The notes below the pieces were generated by a model. That model was not told where the DNA came from. It was given only the letters and a program-made list of their open reading frames with translations, and made no database searches. A stretch of DNA of 64,000 nt from assembly GCF_000745315.1 (NCBI RefSeq), contig NZ_JQNQ01000001.1, positions 3,534,001-3,598,000 of the forward strand, in the 5' to 3' direction. This stretch comes from Salegentibacter sp. Hel_I_6 (GTDB lineage Bacteria; Bacteroidota; Bacteroidia; Flavobacteriales; Flavobacteriaceae). Below, piece by piece: positions 57,780 to 64,000 of the stretch (position 1 is the stretch's first letter; each line of letters starts with the position of its first letter). The position numbers and the translations under genes were made by a program.

Positions 57780-58404
57780 TACCGTAGCAATTGTAGACGA
57801 TCACACTTTATTTTCACAATCTTTAAAAAACCTGGTGAATTCTTTTGAGAATTACGAGGTTAATGGCGTGCATAAAAACGGGCAGGAACTGGTGACTCAA
57901 TTTAAAGCTAACCAGCCTAAACCCGATTTAGTGTTGTTGGATATTAGAATGCCAATAATGGATGGCCCTGAAACGATGGCCTGGCTCAAAGAGAATTATC
58001 CCGACCAGAAAGTTTTGGCGCTTACTATGGAAGACGATGAGGAAACCGTGACTTTTATGGTGAAATTGGGTTGTCGCGGGTATTTGCTAAAAGATATAGA
58101 TCCAGATGAGTTTAAATTTGCTTTAGATGAAGTGATAAAAGAAGGTTTTTTCTATAGCGATGCGGTTTCTGAAGCGATTAAAAATAAGGATAAAGAAAAT
58201 AAACTTGCAAACCTTACTAAACGCGAACTGGAATTTCTTAGCCTGGCCTGTTCTGAAATGACCTATAAAGAAGTGGCTAACGAAATGAATCTTAGCCCAA
58301 AAACCATAGACGGTTACCGCGAAAGTTTGTTTCAGAAACTAAACGTAAGAAGCCGAACCGGTTTGGTACTTTATGCAATTAAACACAGGATTTTGTTGTT
58401 GTAA
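57772..58404 (+). CDS. LuxR/NarL-family response regulator
   Basis: A 210-residue protein: receiver domain with acidic pocket D9/D10 (VAIVDDHTLFSQ), phosphorylation site D57 (LVLLDIRMPIMDG), switch residue in LALTMEDDEE, and lysine in YLLKDIDPDEF. A C-terminal LuxR helix-turn-helix follows (LTKRELEFLSLACSEMTYKE, then VANEMNLSPKTIDGYRESLF). Partner of the preceding kinase. Target genes are unknown. A GC-rich repeat starts at its stop codon. Confidence 0.95.
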   Translation: MNNTVAIVDDHTLFSQSLKNLVNSFENYEVNGVHKNGQELVTQFKANQPKPDLVLLDIRMPIMDGPETMAWLKENYPDQKVLALTMEDDEETVTFMVKLGCRGYLLKDIDPDEFKFALDEVIKEGFFYSDAVSEAIKNKDKENKLANLTKRELEFLSLACSEMTYKEVANEMNLSPKTIDGYRESLFQKLNVRSRTGLVLYAIKHRILLL

Positions 58405-58600
58405 AAAGCCCCCCAGCCCCCGAAGGGGGAGTAACGAAAATTTTAAATAGAACTAAGATTATTTGAATATGTTTCTAACAGTTATGATCTTACCATAGAA
58501 CGTCATGCTGTTTCAGACTTTATCCCGAATTTTCTTCGGGAATCTAACATGAAAACTAGTTACGCTCTACTTAGACCCTGAAACGAGTTCAGGGTGACGA
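58404..58600. repeat. GC-rich repeat and CGTCA/TGACG element downstream of the response regulator
   Basis: AAAAGCCCCCCAGCCCCC with GAAGGGGGAGTA (58404-58434) is the same unit as at the end of pxpC and may act as a terminator. At 58501-58600 lies an element bounded by CGTCA and TGACG with inner TCCCGAATTTTCTTCGGGA and CCTGAAACGAGTTCAGGG. The rest of the gap up to 58735 holds nothing else I can support. Confidence 0.65.
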
Positions 58601-58734
58601 TTAACAAGAACAAGGATTGAAATTGTAAAAGGTAATTCGTCAGAAAAACTATTCGCGAATTCGAGTCAAATCACTTTCCCATTTTTAATAGATAACTTTC
58701 TGCTGTATCTTCGCAATCTCAAAAAAACAATGTC

Positions 58735-60258
58735 GTGAACGAAACTCCCAAAATTGAACTTCGAAATTTAAAGCTTAAAGATTATCAGGAACTCAAAGTT
58801 TCTATGATAAAGAGCTACCAGAAAATGCCAGAGGAATACTGGAGTAAAGATGAAATTAGGAATCTGGTCAATAAGTTTCCCGAAGGGCAGTTTTGTATTA
58901 TTATAGATAATAAAATTGCGGGCTGTGCGCTTTCCATCATCATCGATTCTAAAAAGTTTGATGAAGATCATACTTACGATGAAATAATTGGGGGTGAAAA
59001 CTTTTCTACACATACTAAAAACGGTGATATTTTATACGGAATAGATGTTTTTATTCATCCAGATTACCGCGGGATGCGCCTGGGAAGACGTCTGTACGAA
59101 GCCCGAAAAGAGGTTTGTGAGCAGCTTAATCTAAAATCTATTGTGTTTGGTGGGCGTATTCCTAATTACGCGACATATTCTAAAGAACTCACGCCTAAAA
59201 AATATATTGAAAAAGTAAAACTTCAGGAAATTCATGATCCTGTCTTGTCTTTCCAGCTTTCAAACGATTTTCACGTAAAAAAAGTAATTAAAGGCTATTT
59301 GCCCGGCGATGCCGAAAGTAAGGAATACGCGGTGTTAATGGAGTGGAATAATATTTACTACACCAAAACCACCAAATTGATAGATACGCCCAAAACCGTG
59401 GTTCGTCTTGGTTTGGTACAATGGCAAATGCGACTTTTTAAGGATTATGACGCGCTGGTTTCCCAAATTGAATTCTTTGTAGATGCGGTAAGTGATTATC
59501 AGAGTGATTTTATTCTTTTTCCTGAATTGTTTAATGCGCCACTTATGGCCGAATTCAATGAATTAACTGAACCTGAAGCCATCCGTGGACTTTCTACCTA
59601 TACTGAACGTTTGCTGGAAACCTTCCAGGAATTTGCGGTGAATTACAATATAAATATCATCACCGGAAGTATGCCGATGGTGATTGGTGAGCATATGTAT
59701 AACGTAGGCTTTTTATGTCGCCGCGACGGAAGTTATGAACGTTATGAAAAATTACATATCACTCCGGCTGAAGAATCGGCCTGGGGAATGAAGGGCGGTA
59801 GCAAACTCCAGACCTTTGATACCGACTGTGGGAAAATAGGTGTACTAATTTGTTATGATATTGAATTCCCTGAAGTAGGCCGAATTTTAGCCGAAGAAGG
59901 AATGAATATTTTATTTGTTCCGTTTATGACCGACACCCAAAACGGTTATTCCCGCGTAAAAATTTGCGCGCAGGCCAGGGCGGTAGAAAATGAATGTTAT
60001 GTGGCTATTGCGGGGTCCGTTGGGAATTTACCCAAAGTGAATAATATGGATATTCAATATGCCCAAAGCGCCGTATTAACGCCTTCAGATTTCGCATTTC
60101 CCGTAAACGGAATTAAAGCCGAAGCTACGCCTAATACCGAAAGTACTTTATTGGTTGATGTAGACCTGGATTTGCTAAAAGAGTTACACGCCTTTGGAAG
60201 TGTAAGAAATATGAAGGATCGCAGGAAGGATTTATATTCTTTAAAGAAGAAAAAGTAG
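58735..60258 (+). CDS. GNAT acetyltransferase-carbon-nitrogen hydrolase fusion
   Basis: A 507-residue two-domain protein with a GTG start at 58735. Residues about 1-190 are a GNAT acetyltransferase (IDVFIHPDYRGMRLGRRLYE is the acetyl-CoA loop). Residues about 220-500 are a nitrilase-superfamily hydrolase with its Glu-Lys-Cys triad: FPELF, KLHITPAEE and LICYDIEFPE. This fusion is known in several bacterial groups; the substrate is unsettled. It suggests that an amide is hydrolysed and an amine is acetylated in one pathway. A TATCTTCG box at about 58706 is a possible -7 element. Confidence 0.92.
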   Translation: MNETPKIELRNLKLKDYQELKVSMIKSYQKMPEEYWSKDEIRNLVNKFPEGQFCIIIDNKIAGCALSIIIDSKKFDEDHTYDEIIGGENFSTHTKNGDILYGIDVFIHPDYRGMRLGRRLYEARKEVCEQLNLKSIVFGGRIPNYATYSKELTPKKYIEKVKLQEIHDPVLSFQLSNDFHVKKVIKGYLPGDAESKEYAVLMEWNNIYYTKTTKLIDTPKTVVRLGLVQWQMRLFKDYDALVSQIEFFVDAVSDYQSDFILFPELFNAPLMAEFNELTEPEAIRGLSTYTERLLETFQEFAVNYNINIITGSMPMVIGEHMYNVGFLCRRDGSYERYEKLHITPAEESAWGMKGGSKLQTFDTDCGKIGVLICYDIEFPEVGRILAEEGMNILFVPFMTDTQNGYSRVKICAQARAVENECYVAIAGSVGNLPKVNNMDIQYAQSAVLTPSDFAFPVNGIKAEATPNTESTLLVDVDLDLLKELHAFGSVRNMKDRRKDLYSLKKKK

Positions 60259-60261
60259 GTT

Positions 60262-60372
60262 CCAGTAAGCAGTCTCAATTCTCAGTAGGCAGTTTTCAGG
60301 TGGAATTATTTACAATTGCCACTTACATTAACTTGTTTACCGTCATTGCGAGACCAGATACCGTAGCAATCT
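60262..60372. repeat. Dispersed repeats after the GNAT-nitrilase gene
   Basis: CAGTAAGCAGTCTCAATTCT and CAGTAGGCAGTTTTCAG (60266-60300) are a reverse-oriented unit of the AACTG family. CGTCATTGCGAG with CCGTAGCAATC (60341-60371) is the class also seen at 41690. No gene. Confidence 0.6.
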
Positions 60373-60483
60373 TTTCTAAAATGTTAATTATTTCGAGAAC
60401 CTAGTATAATTACCAAATTATTAGAAACTCAGCTTAAAATAGTCAAAAAACAAAAATTACCTCAATAAATTAAGAATCTTTCA

Positions 60484-60517
60484 AAAGCCCGAAATTCGTA
60501 GAATTCCGGGCTTTTTC
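60484..60517 (+). terminator. Strong intrinsic terminator upstream of ilvD
   Basis: AAAGCCCGAAATTC (60484-60497) and GAATTCCGGGCTTT (60501-60514) form 13 pairs with one mismatch, loop GTA and T run. It lies 190 bp before ilvD, so it may be an attenuator of the ilv operon or simply the end of upstream transcripts. Confidence 0.85.
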
Positions 60518-60706
60518 TTGCTGTAATTTTTCCTCTTCAAAATGCCTTTTCAGGTATCGTAATCAAAACACGGTTAAAGTTCTGTAAAACAGTTGTTTAG
60601 GTTAATTATTTTTATTCCGAAAGTAGTGCTTTCTATACTGCAACTTAACTGTTGAATTCTTATCGGCTTACTTTTAATCTTTAAATCACACGAAGAAGAA
60701 TAAGTA
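60518..60706 (+). promoter_or_regulatory. ilvD upstream region
   Basis: This stretch must include the ilv promoter or leader. GAAAGTAGTGCTTTC (about 60619-60633) can form a small hairpin, and ACAGTT (about 60591) could pair with AACTGT (about 60647). I see no leader peptide with runs of Ile, Leu or Val codons. Confidence 0.3.
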
Positions 60707-62380
60707 ATGCATAATAAATTCAGTAAAGTTTTAACACAAAGCGATTCGCAACCGGCATCACAGGCTATGTTGCACGCCATAGGTTTAACCAAAGAAGATT
60801 TTAAAAAACCATTTGTGGGTATTGCCAGTACCGGGTACGAAGGCAATCCGTGTAATATGCACCTTAACGATTTGGCCAAATTGGTTAAAAAGGGCGCTAA
60901 CGAGAATGAACTTGTTGGTTTAATTTTTAATACCATTGGCGTGAGCGACGGGATTTCTATGGGCACGCCTGGAATGCGTTATTCGCTGCCATCTCGAGAC
61001 ATTATAGCCGATTCGATGGAAACGGTAATTCATGCGATGTCTTATGATGCATTGATCACCGTTGTGGGATGCGATAAAAATATGCCCGGCGCGCTAATGG
61101 CAATGTTACGAATAAACCGACCATCAATTTTAGTTTATGGTGGGACGATAGCTTCCGGTTGTCATAAGGGTAAAAAACTCGATGTGGTTTCCGCTTTTGA
61201 AGCCTGGGGCGCAAAAACTGCCGGAGATATCGACAAGGATGAATATGATAGCATTATAGAAAAAGCCTGTCCGGGTGCAGGTGCCTGTGGTGGGATGTAT
61301 ACCGCTAACACTATGGCTTCTGCGATTGAGGCTTTAGGAATGGCGCTGCCTTATAATTCTTCAAACCCTGCGGTGGGTGAAGAAAAGAAAACTGAAAGTG
61401 AGGAAGCCGGAAAAGCGGTGCGTTTGCTAATTGAAAAAGATATAAAGCCTCGTGATATTGTAAATCGAAAATCATTGGAAAATGCGATTCGTTTACTTAC
61501 GGTGCTAGGTGGTTCTACCAATGCTGTATTACACTTTTTGGCCATTGCGAAATCGGCCGAAGTTGATTTTAGCTTAACCGATTTTGAAAAAATATGTGAT
61601 AGCACTCCGTTTTTAGCCGATCTAAAACCAAGCGGAAAATATGCTATGGAAGATGTGCATAGAATTGGAGGAATTCCAGCGGTTCTAAAATATATGGTGG
61701 AAAACGATATGCTTCACGGCGATTGCCTTACTGTAACCGGAAAGACCTTAGCCGAGAATCTGGCAGATGTTCCAGGTATGGAAGAAGGCCAGGATGTATT
61801 TAGGCCTTTGGATAACCCAATCAAGAAAACCGGACATATCAGGATTCTCTACGGAAATCTTGCTGAAGGCGGATCTGTAGCGAAAATCACCGGAAAGGAA
61901 GGTTTACAATTCACCGGAACAGCTAAGGTATTTAATAGTGAATATGATGCTAATGATGGAATTTCAGAAGGAAAGGTAAAAAAGGGAGATGTCGTCGTCA
62001 TTCGGTATGAAGGGCCAAAAGGCGGTCCCGGAATGCCGGAAATGTTGAAACCTACTTCTGCAATAATGGGAGCAAAACTCGGTAAAGATGTGGCTTTAAT
62101 TACGGACGGAAGATTTTCTGGAGGAACCCACGGTTTTGTCGTCGGTCACATTACACCGGAAGCCCAGGAAGGTGGTTTGCTGGCATTTCTGAAAGATGGA
62201 GACCAGATTACCATAAACGCTGAAACCAATAAAATTGAAGTTGCGCTTTCAGCAGAAGAAATAGAGAAAAGAAAAGAAAACTGGAAAGCCCCCGCTTTAA
62301 AATTTAATAAGGGTGTGCTTTACAAATATGCAAGAACGGTTTCTTCGGCCTCTCAAGGTTGTGTTACCGATGAATTTTAA
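60707..62380 (+). CDS. ilvD: Dihydroxy-acid dehydratase
   Basis: A 557-residue iron-sulfur enzyme. Cluster and metal motifs: GNPCNMHLNDLA, VVGCDKNMPGALMAMLR and ACPGAGACGGMYTANTMAS; later SLENAIRLLTVLGGSTNAVL, GPKGGPGMPEMLKPTSA and LITDGRFSGGTHGFVVGHITPEA. It makes the 2-oxo acids that become valine, isoleucine and leucine. The ilvB start follows 11 bp after the stop. Confidence 0.97.
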   Translation: MHNKFSKVLTQSDSQPASQAMLHAIGLTKEDFKKPFVGIASTGYEGNPCNMHLNDLAKLVKKGANENELVGLIFNTIGVSDGISMGTPGMRYSLPSRDIIADSMETVIHAMSYDALITVVGCDKNMPGALMAMLRINRPSILVYGGTIASGCHKGKKLDVVSAFEAWGAKTAGDIDKDEYDSIIEKACPGAGACGGMYTANTMASAIEALGMALPYNSSNPAVGEEKKTESEEAGKAVRLLIEKDIKPRDIVNRKSLENAIRLLTVLGGSTNAVLHFLAIAKSAEVDFSLTDFEKICDSTPFLADLKPSGKYAMEDVHRIGGIPAVLKYMVENDMLHGDCLTVTGKTLAENLADVPGMEEGQDVFRPLDNPIKKTGHIRILYGNLAEGGSVAKITGKEGLQFTGTAKVFNSEYDANDGISEGKVKKGDVVVIRYEGPKGGPGMPEMLKPTSAIMGAKLGKDVALITDGRFSGGTHGFVVGHITPEAQEGGLLAFLKDGDQITINAETNKIEVALSAEEIEKRKENWKAPALKFNKGVLYKYARTVSSASQGCVTDEF

Positions 62381-62391
62381 TAAGGTGAATT

Positions 62392-64000
62392 ATGGAAGTT
62401 AAAACAGCTAGTTTCGAAAAAACGGCTTCCCCAAAAGCAACCACGGTTTCAGGAGCTGAAGCAGTGATAAAATGTTTATTGGAGGAAGGGGTGGATACGC
62501 TTTACGGCTATCCCGGCGGAGCAATTATGCCCGTTTATGATGAATTGTATAAATATCAGAAACAAATTCACCACGTCCTCACCCGTCACGAACAGGGTGC
62601 AACCCACGCCGCACAAGGCTATGCTAGAGTTAGTGGAAAAGTAGGGGTAGCGATGGCAACATCGGGTCCCGGAGCCACGAATTTGGTCACAGGAATTGCA
62701 GATGCGCAAATAGATTCTACCCCAATGGTGTGTATCACCGGGCAGGTAGGTTCGCATTTGCTGGGAAGTGATGCTTTTCAGGAAACCGATATTATTGGAA
62801 TTTCCACGCCTATTACCAAGTGGAATTACCAGATTACCAAAGCAGAAGAAATCCCGGAAATCTTAGCTAAAGCTTTTTTTATCGCTCGTTCAGGAAGACC
62901 GGGTCCGGTTTTAATAGATATTACCAAAGATGCACAATTCGCTTCATTGGAATTCAATTATAAAAAATGTTCTGGCATTAGAAGTTATAAACCTACACCT
63001 GAAATAAATTTAATAGAAGTTGAAAGAGCTGCCGAAGCGATCAACAATGCTAAAAAGCCTATGATCGTTTTTGGTCAGGGAGTGATTTTAGGTGGTGCTG
63101 AAGAACTTTTTAAGCAGGTTGTTGAAAAATCGGGCGTACCGGCTGCCTGGACAATTTTAGGGCTTTCAGCAATGCCAACCGATCATCCTTTAAATGTGGG
63201 AATGGTTGGAATGCATGGAAACTATGGTCCAAATGTGTTAACCAATGAATGCGATGTGTTAATTGCCATTGGGATGCGTTTTGATGACCGGGTAACCGGG
63301 AATTTGGAGAAATATGCTAAACAGGCTAAAGTGATCCATTTTGAAATAGATCCGGCTGAAATTAATAAAAACGTTTATGCCGATATTCCGGTTCTGGGAA
63401 ATGTAAACGAAACGCTTAAAGTTTTATTAGAACTTTTAAAACCTAATAAACACGAGGCCTGGCATCAAAAATTTAAAGATCATTATAAAATTGAATTCGA
63501 TAAGATCATTAAAAATGATTTAAATGCAGAACGCGGTAAAATTGGAATGGCCGAAGTTATTGATGAAATAAATAAATGCTCTAAAGGTGATGCGGTAATT
63601 GTTTCAGATGTTGGTCAACATCAAATGGTGGCCTGTCGCTATTCAAAATTCAATCAAACCAGAAGTAATGTAACTTCCGGAGGCTTAGGAACAATGGGAT
63701 TTGCACTTCCCGCGGCTATTGGTGCTAAAATGGGGGCACCAGAACGCGATGTGGTTGCAGTAATTGGTGATGGCGGTTATCAGATGACGATACAGGAATT
63801 AGGTACTATTTTTCAAACAAAAGTTCCTGTGAAAATTGTGGTTTTAAATAACGATTTCCTCGGAATGGTGCGGCAATGGCAGCAATTGTTTTTTGAAAAG
63901 CGCTATGCCTCTACTGAAATGATCAATCCAGATTTTATAACAATTGCTAAAGGATATCATATTAAGGCAAAACAGGTTAGTAAGCGGGAGGGTTTAAAAG
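62392..64000 (+). CDS. ilvB: Acetolactate synthase large subunit (3' end outside window)
   Basis: ATG at 62392 opens a frame that runs past the end of the window (536 codons seen of about 570). Family motifs: GVDTLYGYPGGAIMPVYDEL, LTRHEQGATHAAQGYAR with the thiamine-diphosphate glutamate, SGPGATNLVTGIADA, DDRVTGNL-type loop (RFDDRVTGNLEKYA), and GDGGYQMTIQELGTI with VVLNNDFLGMVRQWQQLF for the cofactor and Mg2+. It condenses pyruvate to acetolactate. A short N-terminal extension (about 1-15) precedes the conserved part. The small subunit should follow outside the window. Confidence 0.96.
   Translation, partial: MEVKTASFEKTASPKATTVSGAEAVIKCLLEEGVDTLYGYPGGAIMPVYDELYKYQKQIHHVLTRHEQGATHAAQGYARVSGKVGVAMATSGPGATNLVTGIADAQIDSTPMVCITGQVGSHLLGSDAFQETDIIGISTPITKWNYQITKAEEIPEILAKAFFIARSGRPGPVLIDITKDAQFASLEFNYKKCSGIRSYKPTPEINLIEVERAAEAINNAKKPMIVFGQGVILGGAEELFKQVVEKSGVPAAWTILGLSAMPTDHPLNVGMVGMHGNYGPNVLTNECDVLIAIGMRFDDRVTGNLEKYAKQAKVIHFEIDPAEINKNVYADIPVLGNVNETLKVLLELLKPNKHEAWHQKFKDHYKIEFDKIIKNDLNAERGKIGMAEVIDEINKCSKGDAVIVSDVGQHQMVACRYSKFNQTRSNVTSGGLGTMGFALPAAIGAKMGAPERDVVAVIGDGGYQMTIQELGTIFQTKVPVKIVVLNNDFLGMVRQWQQLFFEKRYASTEMINPDFITIAKGYHIKAKQVSKREGLK

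Noticed and set aside
60382..60405. Frame MLIISRT as an ilv leader peptide
   Set aside because: Only seven codons, two Ile and one Leu, overlapping the edge of a dispersed repeat; no alternative hairpin pairing with the terminator could be drawn.

Overview
The window looks like chromosome of a marine-type member of the Flavobacteriaceae (Bacteroidota), in the range of Gramella/Zunongwangia/Salegentibacter. This rests on low G+C, lack of Shine-Dalgarno sequences, flavobacterial promoter boxes (TTG ... TAnnTTTG), a SusC/SusD/SusE set, many lipoproteins, a class II ribonucleotide reductase, and several classes of short intergenic palindromic repeats. I see no rRNA, tRNA, CRISPR array, prophage or insertion sequence with a transposase.

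Layout. 1-8.7 kb: a glycosyltransferase cut by the window edge, a small HTH/membrane-protein pair with its own operator cluster, housekeeping genes (DUF748 protein, aldose epimerase, DEAD-box helicase), a toxin-antitoxin pair whose ParE-like toxin is frameshifted, an FMN reductase and a sterol-desaturase-family enzyme. 8.9-17.5 kb: pabB, tilS, a DsbD-type protein and two exported hydrolases/peptidases. 17.6-25 kb: sugar genes (galM, a Na+/sugar symporter, a NUDIX-type transcription regulator, a Tat-exported TIM-barrel protein and a large secreted glycosidase). 25.0-25.3 kb: a non-coding element built of palindromes. 25.4-27.9 kb: nrdJ.

28.3-48.4 kb is the centre of the window: a complete alpha-glucan (starch/maltose) system. 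SusC-SusD-SusE and a surface alpha-amylase run leftward. A LacI-type regulator, an MFS sugar transporter, beta-phosphoglucomutase, GH65 maltose phosphorylase and two GH13 amylases run rightward, followed by pfkA, gapA and a BadF-type kinase. The genes describe a route from external starch through periplasmic maltodextrins to cytoplasmic maltose, which is split by phosphate and fed into glycolysis. LacI-like AAACGTT-centred sites lie in front of susC, the MFS gene and pfkA, so uptake and glycolysis are probably one regulon.

48.5-64 kb: comM/yifB, a DUF2891 lipoprotein followed by a non-canonical NRAMP transporter and the 5-oxoprolinase genes pxpABC; a 0.9-kb repeat-rich gap holding a candidate minus-strand structured small RNA with its own promoter and U-tract; a four-gene signalling cassette (small protein, 7-TM protein, histidine kinase, response regulator) with an intrinsic-terminator-like hairpin inside the 7-TM gene; a GNAT-nitrilase fusion; and the start of an ilv operon (ilvD, partial ilvB).

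The most interesting items are the small RNA at about 55.25-55.33 kb, the terminator inside the 7-TM gene, the AAACGTT regulon, the NRAMP relative in the pxp operon, and cases where dispersed repeats have become part of coding sequence (pabB, pxpC).
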